NCBI GenBank assembly: GCA_032622095.1
Contig: CP136064.1
Coordinates: forward strand, 43,604,989 to 43,668,988
Source: Siphonodentalium dalli
Taxonomy: Eukaryota; Mollusca; Scaphopoda; Gadilida; Siphonodentaliidae
Length of the DNA stretch: 64,000 nt
Direction: 5' to 3'
Positions within the stretch are counted from its first letter, which is position 1. Every line of letters starts with the position of its first letter. The notes beneath the pieces were generated by a model, which saw nothing but the letters and a program-made list of their open reading frames with translations, was not told where the DNA came from and made no database searches. This document shows, one piece after another, positions 23,318-33,832 of the stretch. The position numbers were made by a program, and so were the translations under genes.

Positions 23318-23483
23318 TTAATCAAGTTAGATGCCTTATCATTGATATCCATTTTCGAGAGAAAGGATTATTGAACAGTTTTGTATTTTAATTTAATATA
23401 CCGATCGAGATTGCACGAACGCCAAATGAGCACTAATAATATCATCATGCAGACAGCGGACGGAGAACATGATTAATGGGATG

Positions 23484-24236
23484 CAGGGACGTGGCGACAT
23501 GGGATGGGTATGGGGTGTCTCACGCCTCCCAACTATGATATAAAATTTCAACATTTTGGAAATTTATTACCTGACGCAACATTAATTTTATATTCACACC
23601 AATATTATGTTGAAATTGTTCTCGTAGTTTATTGTTCTCGTAAGTTATTACTGTGCAATTTGTTGCTTTTAGACCAACATTTTCATATTTTCCTTCTTTT
23701 GGTCAAAATGTTGGATTGAAATTGCCATCAGTTAGATATTTTCAGGTTGGAAATTTCAAACAACTGGAAAGCTTGACGCCAGTCCAGATGCTATGATTTT
23801 GCGATATTTATATCATATCTCAAAATACCCCCCCCCCCCCCCCCCATGATCCATCACAAACTGTTAATCAATTTAAGCAAAACAAATCGGGGTATGAATT
23901 TGCCTGCCGCTAGTCCACTAGATATTAGGGTATTCCGATTTTCAAGTTCATATATCAAACTGTTTCATACTGTGCCGAACCATAGTCGACCCAGCGGATT
24001 ATATTCATCCCCTGCAAGGCTAGTGGCCACAATAATACTGATCCAGTTATAATATGCTATACCATCCAGACATGCAATGGGACTGTTGGGGAAAATCAAA
24101 GCCCAAAGAGGCAGGGTGTAAATGGAATTAAACAAACTTGTAAGTTCGGTTCGGTTGTTCAAGGAAGAGGGGCGGGGATGCAGTGGACATTCCCAATGTG
24201 GACACACCCAACGGAGACCCTCTAAACACGTCCCTG
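23484..24236. mobile_element. hAT-like element, GACGTGGCGAC family, copy 2
   Basis: Ends CAGGGACGTGGCGAC and ACACGTCCCTG are the better-preserved version of copy 1's ends. Flanking octamers ATGGGATG and GTGGGGTT agree at only 5 of 8 bases, so the target duplication has decayed or the boundary is off by a base. A long C tract sits at 23828-23845, and 'cacccaacggagaccctct' near the right end parallels copy 1. Non-coding. Confidence 0.75.
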
Positions 24237-24244
24237 GTGGGGTT

Positions 24245-25109
24245 GTTGAATATATCCCGATAAATTCGTGGGCACGTCACGTCGACCAACCTGAACGGAT
24301 TTATCAGACATAATGCACAGCATGGCATGGCTGGTAAATCGCACTCAGTGACTTTCCGCTTCACACGATCTAACACGCATATTTTGTATAACGTGATCAA
24401 TCGTCTTCTGTTTAAGCGGGCAATTGGTGATATAATAGTTGTCCGAAGCCTAATAAATGGTGGCTGTGTGACACAGCAAAACGAATTGACTGAGTGGCTG
24501 TATCTTTAGATTAGACCGAGTCTTCTCGGTACATAACAGTTTGGTGTATCGGTGCTTGGTGCTTCGCGCACATTTTCATCTTAGACAGAGCCTTTATTCA
24601 GCGGCGGCCCCTTTGTGCTTGATCCTTTAAACATTTTGATTAACATTTTGAAAATTTTTAAAAATTAACGCCGTTATAACATCCGTTGTGATACCCCGAG
24701 TCACCACGCCAAATTTTGTTGACATCTGTCCAGGGGTCTGCGAGAAATAACAGAACAGACAGATGCAGACAGACAGATCCTACTATTTTGCCTATATAAA
24801 TATAACACGCAAAACATGCATTAATTACAATTTGTAGATTTGTAAAAACAGCACATGTGTATAAATCATTTCAGCTGCACTCCGCGTTGCAAAATATGTT
24901 TATGTATACTTATCGGTCTCCAATATCGGTATATTGCTTTCTAATATCTTTTCATTGGAACACTAAAGATGGATATAAACAGATCAGTCACATCCTGAAT
25001 TTAACTAGTATAGTTATCTGTAACTATTAAAGTTAAACTTGACATTGCCAAATGCACTATTTCCTTGTTTTTTTGATCGCGCACACCAGTGCACAGCCAA
25101 ATTACACTC
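24245..25109. other. No gene; possible Helitron 5' fragment on the minus strand
   Basis: Read in reverse, 24800-24650 runs 'ggatctgtctgtctgcatct' and then 'cgcagacccctggacagatg', followed by 'aaaatttggcgtggtgactc'. This resembles the beginning of many invertebrate Helitrons, but no 3' terminus is attached. The rest was not recognised. Confidence 0.4.
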
Positions 25110-25113
25110 TTAA

Positions 25114-25579
25114 CCCTTTCAGTGCCAAGTCAGATTTTTGTATCAACCCATATACCCTGTACCAATGCATTCTCTTATATATGCGAGTCGACCATAGGTC
25201 GCCTCGCATATATAAGAGAATGTATTGGCCTAACAATTTTTCATCATTTCTTATTATTAATAATTTTTTCTTATATTCTTTAACTCTTTCAGTGCCAGAC
25301 TTATTTTGTAGGTTTAGTGCCAGGGAATCTTACGTTTTTCATGGGCATCAAAATTATTACTATGAATACTTTGTGATAGTTTTGAGTTATAACATGCCCC
25401 TGAGATTTTATCCAGTTTGTTTTTAAATTTGCTATAGCATATCCAAAAACAATTCAACCCAAAAAAAAAAATTCAACCCCAAAAAAACAAAACATTTTTT
25501 TAGGGCCGATTTTATCAGCCCTCGCACTATACAGACCGTAAATTAGGGCCGATGAGATCGGCCCGTGGCACTGAAAGGG
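25114..25579. mobile_element. TTAA element with CCCTTTCAGTGCC ends and one palindrome
   Basis: Inverted ends CCCTTTCAGTGCCA and TGGCACTGAAAGGG are flanked by TTAA (25110-25113 and 25580-25583), again piggyBac-like. The ends differ from copies A-F beyond CCCTTT. It contains a single 67-bp palindrome (25162-25228, with one G to A change in the right arm), introduced by 'taccctgt' as in the 22 kb element. A second 'ttaactctttcagtgccag' occurs internally at 25279, suggesting one copy nested in, or duplicated within, another. Confidence 0.85.
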
Positions 25580-25583
25580 TTAA

Positions 25584-26299
25584 CAATATTGCAGTAAATG
25601 AATTTACAGTCTTCCGTTCAAATTTGTTTGCAACCTTTTGCGCCGGCGTATCGTATTTTGCATCATATATTTATTGTGGCCCTCCAATATGGAGAAGAAT
25701 ATGTATAGTTAATATAAATGATACACTGTGTTTGCGGAGTGGCTCCGCCGTAATATGTTTACTGTCTCATATGTCCCATATGGCTCAAATATGTCCATTT
25801 GGATGTGTGTGAGGGCCGAGGTCGACATTCCAACGTCATGGATTAATAATGCACTTATTTTCCGCGAATCAGTTGACACAAGACGAACAGAAATGAAGTA
25901 GTGTCGATAACTATTTGTACGTTAACTATTTGGTCCATGCGTTGTGCTATTTCCACTCCAAAGAGCCCGAATTAGATTGTATGACGTCCTCACACCAAAT
26001 GGGACGTTGTGGTATGAGCACGCTATTGATCGAAACATCTCGCAGTCAAAACAAGAAAACCATAATCAGAAATGGTAACGCCCTCAAAATTATGTTATTA
26101 TGCATAAATATAAATTATAAAAAAAAATGTTAAATATATTGGTTACATGAATTCCTCAGAATTCTGTTAAAACAACTAATCCTTATTACAAAAAAATACG
26201 GCTTATTACTGCAGGTTTCTAATTCACCACACCAGAAGTCTCTAAATGCGGATCAAAAATCGGAGTCATTGTGTTCCCGCCATAAAATCTTCAACAGTG
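25584..26299. other. No gene; part of a dispersed repeat
   Basis: 'gaattagattgtatgacgtc', 'ctcacacca' and 'gacgttgtgg' at 25970-26052 recur at 41793-41876. Nothing else was recognised. Confidence 0.5.
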
Positions 26300-27021
26300 G
26301 TCCAGCCATTGTTGATATCTAAACATTGAAAGCAATTAATGCGGTCATAATAGTTACATACTGCAACTATCAATCCAGCGAATATGATATGATTGATAGA
26401 ACAAACCACTATTATGATGATCGTGTCATTATTTGTTTAAAATACGTATCAATTGACATATGCGCACCTCATTAAAATCAACATATTTCGACCATTTTAG
26501 GGGACCTCCGCGAATTCGGGGACCTCCGAAAATAGACCTCCACAAATAGGGACCTACTGCGAAATGTCACAACAGGCTATCAGTTGGTTGAATACTATTT
26601 CCCTTTTTACTAAAGTAAACAAGTAAATATCGAATGACGATACATATATTTGTAAACAAGCATTGCAAATAATGTTATTGGGACGAAAAGTCGCAAGACT
26701 TGTTCCGTATTATGATGATGATGATGATGATGATGATGATGCTATGATTGATAGAACAAACCACTATTATGATGATCGTGTCGTTATTTCTTTAAAATAC
26801 GTATCAATTGACATATACGCACCCGTTTCCTCGTTAAAATCAACATATTTCGACAATTTTAGGGGAACTCCGCGAATTCGGGGATCTCCGCAAATAAACC
26901 TCCGCAAATAGGGACCTACTGCGAATTGCCAAAACCGGAAAACCCGATTATCTATTTATAAAACGTCCACAGACACACAGCAATTTAAAATTTGGCCACC
27001 AGTATACACCCGATGGGCGTT
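26300..27021 (+). repeat. Dispersed repeat R3, tandem double copy
   Basis: Two consecutive copies occur of a block that runs from 'tgattgatagaacaaaccac' through 'aatacgtatcaattgacata' to 'cgcgaattcgggga' and 'gggacctactgcgaa' (26386-26568 and 26743-26928). A (GAT)n run at 26715-26742 precedes the second copy. The unit plus its end at 'gggcgttaataa' is inverted at 16560-16955. The block lies between two halves of the repeat found uninterrupted at 41790-41970. Confidence 0.75.
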
Positions 27022-27115
27022 AATAAGTTCCGGTTAGCGTTTCCGATGTAATCGCCGACATGCCAAGATGCGGCATTTCGAACAACAAGAAGTTCCGCCT
27101 GTGCGCTTGTTATGC
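27022..27115 (+). repeat. Second half of the dispersed repeat seen at 41.8 kb
   Basis: 'taagttccggttagcgtttc', 'catgccaagatgcggcattt' and 'cgaacaacaagaagttccgc' match 41877-41965. The first half of the same repeat lies about 1 kb upstream at 25970-26052. Confidence 0.7.
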
Positions 27116-27367
27116 CAACCCTAACTTGGTATAATCTGCCAGACCTGATACATCATACCAAGTTACCAGAAACCCTAGAAAGTAATACTGATATGCACGT
27201 CAGTCGTAGGCACGAATTGGTATATAGAGGTTCTGGATTCAACGAGATCGAGTGGGGATTCGGAGAAGAATCATTAATCGAATGAAGGCAGACCAATAAT
27301 CATGGGTGTCGAACTAATGCCACCATATCTATGGATTTATTTATGATTTGTTGCATTGGGACGTCTA

Positions 27368-27905
27368 CACTGCCAAAAATATTTTCTCAATTCAGGAAAA
27401 AAAAAATCTTGAAATGAGATATTATCTTGGGAGAATAGCTAGAAAAATAAGAAAAACATATTTTCTAGGTCAAGAAATGAAAGGGTGGGATAATTTCTTG
27501 TCTGAGAAAATTTCTTTAAGAAAACACAGTAATCTTAGTAAGAAAATCCTAGTAAAAAAATCTTAGTATAGATTTTTTTTCTTAATGTAGGAAAGATTGT
27601 TTTTCTCACATAAGTTTATTTTTCTTGAAATAAGATAAGTTTAAGATACTGCGATTATCTTGGGAGAATAGCTAGAAATTTAAGAAAGCTATACAATTAA
27701 TCTAGAACAAGAAATTATATTTTCTATAGTAAGAAATATCATCAAGATATTTTTTCTTAAGTGATGCCAATTTTTTCTAGAATGAGATTTTCTCAAGCAG
27801 GAAAATAAATCTAAGTGAGGAAAACAAGTTTTCTTAACTAGGAATATTTTCCCCAATTAGGAAAGATATATTAGAAAACAATTCTTAATTAAGAAAAACA
27901 TTTAA
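27368..27905 (+). repeat. Left arm of CACTGCCAAAAATA termini
   Basis: The arm is built of degenerate repeats of 'aagaaaatttctt'-like words. An internal duplication is evident: 'attatcttgggagaatagct' occurs at 27421 and again at about 27653. Confidence 0.75.
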
Positions 27906-28024
27906 TTTTAAATTAATATATAATTTCAATTGTGTTTTAAAATATACAATTGACATTTATTCTGAATATAAAAACTTGTAAATATCATTGTTAAATGTAT
28001 AATAGATACAATAAGGGGGCTTAA

Positions 28025-28516
28025 AGGCACGGGAGGCCTTAGTTGTCGAAAATATTCATATTTGTTTCAATCACCGTAAACAGAAAAACATTAAAACGCA
28101 TACAGTTTTGTTCATATAAACATGACCATCGCGTAAACAGCATGCTATCATAAAGACCTACTATATTTTACCTAAGCAGGAGCCTGATTGTGTTACAGAA
28201 GGCAGCACAGTGTTACTGGCTAATCACACACAAATGATATAAATGCTCTTTATTCGTTCCATATCAAAATTCAGCAACAATGAACGCTCTTTATGTTTAC
28301 CATCATAATATAAACAAACACCAGGAAAGTACCTTTTTATGCTTTTGTTTACATAAGAATGGTCAAACATATGACAATAACATACTGTTTATGCGATATT
28401 TCTTATTTGTATACGGACAAAGTCTGTCTGCATTTTAATATTCTTTCTGTTTGTGGCGGTTTTTGACCGGTGGAAATATTTTCACAGCATACCCACCGCC
28501 AAGGCCTCCCGTACCT
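28025..28516 (+). mobile_element. AGGYACGGG TTAA family, full copy
   Basis: This is the clearest copy. TTAA (28021-28024, 28517-28520) flanks AGGCACGGGAGGCC and GGCCTCCCGTACCT, a nearly perfect 14-bp inverted repeat. It is 492 bp with no coding frame of note. AGG-start ends with TTAA duplications fit Kolobok-type elements, with piggyBac the alternative. The reverse copy at 50760-51253 agrees along its whole length. Confidence 0.85.
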
Positions 28517-29189
28517 TTAAACTTTAAATATACAGTCAACAATTTCTCGTTACAGTTATGGGTTTCTAAAATTGCAAGTGGCCAAACAAGATACTGTGTA
28601 CATTCGCGAAATGAAACTATACAAAGTACCTGTATCTTGTTCTGCCTCTTAAAATTGTATAAACCTATATACGCAACAAAAAATATATTGATTGCTAATA
28701 TTACATCCCGACACATGATTTTCAATATGTTTATAGAAAGAGTTACCTCAAATCTGTCGGTTGCAAAAATAATATATAACAATTTCTGTTATTTGAGTAT
28801 CCAGTTCAAACGATAGGATAAAAAATCATCACACATGACAAAACAAGCACTGTATGTGCCTTAATAAACATCGTAACCCTGTATTTTTAAATGCACATAT
28901 TCTAGGACGGGTGATGTGTAATAAACACAGAAAGACACTTGTATTAATGGATTTGTTGATACAGCACTTGTGCCATTGAGGAAAGATAGAACTCTAGGGT
29001 GTGCTGTTCATTCCGTCATTGTGCGCTAGCACTCGTGTCATATCAACAAACCCATAAACAAAATTGTGTAATTCTAAGTATATACAGCATGGTTTCAATA
29101 GCTGTTTCATGAATCATGCAGATTGCAGGTTTACTGTTCAGGTACTAGCCCAAGTCTTTTCGGTATGCAACAGCTTGAGATATCGAATA

Positions 29190-29402
29190 CAGTAATGCCC
29201 AGAGTATAATCGACTCCTTAAACACAGTAGAATTATGGGTAACTTTTCAGGATTTAGTCGGAAATATGGCTTGTTGCCATTTATCAGAAAGCTCTCTGAG
29301 AGCTTTCCGATGAATGGCAACAAGCCATATTTCCAACTAAATCCTGAAAAGTTACCCATAATTCTGCTGTGGTTAAGGAGTTGATTACTTAGAGCATTAC
29401 TG
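29190..29402. mobile_element. CAGTAATGCCC foldback element, copy 1
   Basis: The element is one long palindrome. Arms of about 100 bp contain 'gggtaacttttcaggattta' and 'gaaatatggcttgttgccat' and meet at a short AGCTCTCTGAGAGCT centre. TA precedes the left end (29188-29189). The right end is CATTACTGCAG. Only the arms exist, so it depends on an outside transposase. TA-flanked CAGT ends suggest the Tc1/mariner group. Confidence 0.8.
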
Positions 29403-29459
29403 CAGTTGAAACTGTTTTGGATCGAGTCCTGTCCGGCTACTATTCTATAACCTCTCAAG

Positions 29460-31054
29460 ATTTTGAAGTGTTGAATGGGTCACCATGAATCGCTCAATTA
29501 AACAATCGCAACGGTGTTGAGTCTTTTGCTTATCGCTCACTATTTACTGCTGTATATAAACAAACGATTGACTCACACAAAGTGTGTTTTGTGGATAATA
29601 ACGCATTCATATGAACATTATCCTATACTATTAGTATATTCTTGGGAAACTTTTTGTAAATGTTATTTATAAATTATAACCTATAACGAAGGCCATCCAT
29701 TCCTTTAAGTTCCAAAGATATAAGGAGAATCACTGCATTTTAATTGCATACCGCATCCATCGTGGTGCTGTTTTGTGTTTAAGTGACAACCTTACCATGG
29801 TGTTGGAAATTACTGCAGTGTAATACCACAGCATTACCTGGGTAACACCACGTTAGAGATGGTCAATTACTTTAAGTATATGCAGGTTTGAAATCATCAC
29901 GCTTGGGAAAGGCTGCCCTCTATGTTCTTATAAAAAAGCGTCACTTTGACCTAATCTGACGAAATACTGGTAGTGCTACAATCAAGATAACTTCAACCCA
30001 CAATTCTGGGCGTAAAGTCCATTATAGAAGAGTATCGGGATGGGACTCGGTCCAAAACAGCATCAACCCAACCGATACCACAAGTTGTGGACAGGGAAAA
30101 CTTGGTCTAAACAGGTACTAGTACATGCATGTATTACAAGCATTAAAGGGTAATCTAAATCGGGCCATTTATGAGACCATCTCCTTGTATACTCAACAGA
30201 ATATATGCAACAAATGAATGTGCTCTATGTCTTAGCCACATTAAGCTCCTTGTACAGATTACTTGGTGATACAGCAGGTTGACAAAGATAAAGGAACATC
30301 AGAATATTTTTATTCTGTGATGGATTTTAAGGCCTGTATGTGTGTACATGTACATGAATCTGATTATATTGACATGCTGCAATAATGTGTCACTTGAAGT
30401 GATGTGAAACACTCCAATAGGGTGATAAAATATAAATGGAGAATAATCTTGTTAAAAGTAGTACTTTTTACAAACATTATATCCAAATTAACAACACACA
30501 CCATCATTCGTATACATAATTAAATGCAGTAACTATCAAAGGCGAACTCGTTTTCGTTATATTATCGCCGATAGATGCGCCCCGAATCGAGTAGTAAATA
30601 TTCACAATTGAGCGTAGTTCAGACAATGTTTTCTATGGAGTATTACGGTTGATTTGCTTTCGATTTTCGGCTATGTTAGTAGAATGCTACCTTATTCCAG
30701 TTGGCATAGCGCCTCGGTACTAACTGATCAGTTTCACGCACCAGAACAAGTGCATAATATATCTTTAAAAGTTCATATCCTTCAGACAAGCTCAGAAACA
30801 AGGCTTGAGACTGATCCATGGGTACTGTTGTGCTTTGTGTAGAGATATGAAACTGGTACACCTCCAAATTCTGGTCAATGTAGTATGAAGTACGGTATAA
30901 CAAAGGTTATGCATACACTGGATGCCATAGTGCACATTTTCTGAGACTCATACAGGTACATACAGAAGCATACAGGTACATGTATGTTGTAGAATTGAAT
31001 TCACTAACTTCACTTGCCAAGATTTTCACCACTAAGTCTGATAAAATGTAGACG
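29460..31054. other. No recognisable gene
   Basis: No domain, RNA gene, transposon end or tandem array was seen. Weak open frames near 30654-30903 overlap on opposite strands and have no known motif. Confidence 0.45.
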
Positions 31055-31381
31055 TCACTGATCGGTCTCCATCATGGAAGGAATTGATGTGTCATTTTTG
31101 CCTTTGATGAAGACATTGGTCATCATTTGGTTATATATTAAAGCCTCCCCTTCGCTGCACAGTACTGGATTCAGTGCATACCGTCCATTGGCATACATAT
31201 GGTACATGTATATAGCCAGGACTGTCACAAAGCAACAACTCACATTATGTCATGCATGGACGAATACCGATAACATCTAGATTACATGTATCCGTTACAT
31301 GTACACCGAATAACATTTGAAATCCTTCCTCATCCAGTCCTGGACAGAATTAATAATATTGGTATCAAGGGTAATCATTAT
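31055..31381 (-). CDS. Possible last two exons of an unrecognised spliced gene
   Basis: On the minus strand a pyrimidine-rich acceptor (tgtttcttgcag) precedes 31381. The exon 31381-31315 reads ITLDTNIINSVQDWMRKDFK in one open frame and ends at aaat|gttatt. A second acceptor (ttgctttgtgacag) leads into 31221-31055, which reads LAIYMYHMYANGRYALNPV and then EGEALIYNQMMTNVFIKGKN before TGA. The 93-bp intron leaves one base that joins two bases of the next exon, so the phase fits. The amino-acid composition looks like real protein, but I recognise no family. The possible first exon at 33595-33832 is on the same strand. Chance is a real alternative. Confidence 0.35.
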
Positions 31382-32025
31382 CTGCAAGAAACACTCAGGA
31401 AACATGATTCTATGATTGGTTGTCAGATATCATGCCTTGAATGAAATGTGTATGTCTCAATCCAGTCAGGCAGCTCCTCCTGTCTGAAAAATAAGATTTG
31501 AATGCTTGTAATGACATCAGAAAAGCGGAATGACTAATCATGTACATATTATTAAGATGTACGGTCCAAATTAATCACCCGGGGGGGGGGGGGGGGAGGG
31601 GCAGTTATAACAGTAATGTTATCCATTCAAACGCTGCATGTTGGTCAGAATCAGCTACAAATACATATATTTACATACTAAGTGTTGTCATCACTAAATC
31701 CAGCATACTGATTGGTCGGCGCCCACGTGGCTAGTTGCAGTTATTTCTCGGTGAATGCGCAACGGCTCATAACACCAAGCTCACAACACCATACATACGT
31801 CATTGGGTTTGGAAAGACGAACGCGTAATGTTTTGGGAGCATTTGGACTCGCGCAGGATTGACTTAATACATCATCTGGTTGCAATATGAAGAGAAATTG
31901 TTCCTATTAACTTTTGCCAAGGGTGCTATTGGGTACTTTGGGCTGTTTTTTGTCACGATACACTATTCAATTTAAATACATTTACAAAAGTGGCTTTTTC
32001 GCTAAATGTATATAAATATAAGGAT

Positions 32026-32170
32026 TAACTGTCATGTGGACTATTTTAATGGAGATGTAACCGTGAGGAAAGTGGTCATAACTTGTATGTAAAACCCTTT
32101 GGGTTTTACACAAGTTATGTCCACTTACCTCACGGTTACATCTCCATAAAAACAGTCCACATGACAGTTA
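32026..32170. repeat. 145-bp foldback
   Basis: Arms share 'taactgtcatgtggact', 'atggagatgtaaccgtgag' and 'ataacttg' with their complements, meeting at AACCCTTTGGGTT. The left arm has a few extra bases. No other copy was seen in the window, and no target duplication is obvious. Confidence 0.8.
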
Positions 32171-32426
32171 ATACTTATGTACATATACTAGTAGCATATA
32201 CCGTTGTAACAGGATACCTCCCCTTAAATATCTCCCCACTAACAATACCCACATGAATGACTAAAATAAAATTTCACTCATTTGATATGTTACTTGAACA
32301 AACAAAATTAAATAAAAAACAAACGTAAATCTCATAAAACATCTTTTTCGGGCCATTTCATGGTCAAATGATATCAAAAGGGTGAATTTTCTTTTAGTCA
32401 AAGATTGGGGGAATGTCAGGGAATTA

Positions 32427-32625
32427 CAGTAATGCCCAAAGTAAGTGACCACTTAACCTCAGGATTGTGGGTAATTTTTCAGGATTTATTCAGAAATATG
32501 GCTTGTGTGGTCTCACACCAGAAACTTCTAACACAAGCCCTGTTCCATGTGTGAGGTATGGCTACATGTATACTCAAAGTAATTGGCCACCTCTTAGTAT
32601 AGTGCCCCCGTTAATACTGCAGTAT
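32427..32625 (+). repeat. Degenerate copy of the CAGTAATGCCC foldback family
   Basis: ACAGTAATGCCC is followed by 'ggtaatttttcaggattta' and 'agaaatatggcttg', matching one arm of 29190-29402. The expected mirror arm has been replaced by other sequence, although 'ctcaaagtaattggccacc' near 32572 repeats the outer arm directly. Confidence 0.55.
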
Positions 32626-32703
32626 TAAAGATATATAAAGCACAGTAACCTCCAACACCTCATTATGGTTACTAGTACAGTTTCAACGTTGCATATACCA
32701 CAG

Positions 32704-32868
32704 TTACACCCCATATGCATGTTGTCATGTCACACCCCATATGCATGTTGTCATGTTACACCCCATATGCATGTTGTCATGTTACACCCCATATGCATGT
32801 TGTCATGTTACACCCCATATGGCATATGCATGTTGTCATGTTACACCCCATATGCATGTTGTCATGTT
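32704..32868 (+). repeat. 26-bp minisatellite, about 6 copies
   Basis: The unit 'ttacaccccatatgcatgtt' plus 'gtcatg' repeats, with a 6-bp 'catatg' duplication in the penultimate copy. Confidence 0.95.
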
Positions 32869-33594
32869 TCGCATGCATGAAAATAAAATGCAGTGTTTTT
32901 CCTCCTATCTGTGGAACGGATGGCCTTCGTTACATGTACATGTATATATTATTCCAAATATAGGACATGGGAACGCTGATAGAAAAATTGTATTGTATAT
33001 ACGGGAGTTAAATGTAGCACATAATGAACTTTTAAGTTGCCAACATTGTTTAGGCTGTCAATTTATAAACTCCACCCATCCATGTTGTCAGGCTGCATTG
33101 ATTGGCATTACACAAACAAGCATGAAAAGATAATTTAGTGATTCATCTTATTCATGCATATATAAGTTCATTGAACAAGATCCATGTGGCTGTTTTAATT
33201 TTCAACTTTTGGTGTGATATTTGTTGGTGTATCATAACTGCATGGTGCTCCACAACAGTAATCGACTTGATACCGTGGTGGATATCATATACTGCCCGTA
33301 TATACTGCGATCATTACCAGGTATCCCCCCCGGAAAACAACTGCGGGACACAACGTACCGGGGGGTGGGGTGGTACTTAGGCGTAAAAAATTTACACGTA
33401 ATTTTGTTCCTTATTCATTTAGGGGGGGGGGGTTGTCGGAAAAAATTTGCATGTAATATTTTTCCAAATATGTATTTTCAGACTCACAACTTCAATTTTC
33501 TCTCATTTTATAGAATATGGATTAACCTTAATATCCAAATCATATATACATGAGTAATACAATCCACATAAAACAATTTTGGATAACCACTGTC

Positions 33595-33832
33595 TTGGTG
33601 TACATGTGATATTGACCCCATTAACCCTCTTAATAATGCCAACTATGTCAGTGTCTACCAGTCGATTGCAGAATTCTACCCTGCGATCGCTTATCTGGCA
33701 AATTTTTACTGCAGAACTATCCCATGTATTAAACAATTTCTCCTCCAATGGTATCAGAAAACAGTTATATGCTGGTATCTCACTCATCTCATTTGCATCT
33801 TTTTCAAAGTCGAGGTAATGACTAGTTGTCAT
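33595..33832 (-). CDS. Possible first coding exon, unrecognised protein
   Basis: Reading the minus strand from ATG at 33832 (context aaaaaATGac), an uninterrupted frame gives MTTSHYLDFEKDANEMSEIP, then CFLIPLEEKLFNTWDSSAV, and RRVEFCNRLVDTDIVGIIKR. The pattern of a hydrophobic strand 'VDTDIVGIIKRVNG' resembles the first strand of OB-fold proteins, but that is only a visual impression. The frame stays open to 33503 (109 codons). The last part loses protein-like character, so the exon probably ends near 33595, with no clear donor fixed. It might connect to the exons at 31055-31381. Confidence 0.35.

Noticed and set aside
31436-31483. An extra exon (ELPDWIETYTFH) upstream of 31381 on the minus strand
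   Set aside because: The acceptor is good, but no GT donor follows, and joining it to the next exon gives an immediate stop in every arrangement tried.
32665-33133. Frames of 71-130 codons with repeated MHVVMLHPIC peptides
   Set aside because: They are translations of the 26-bp minisatellite extended by chance into flanking DNA.
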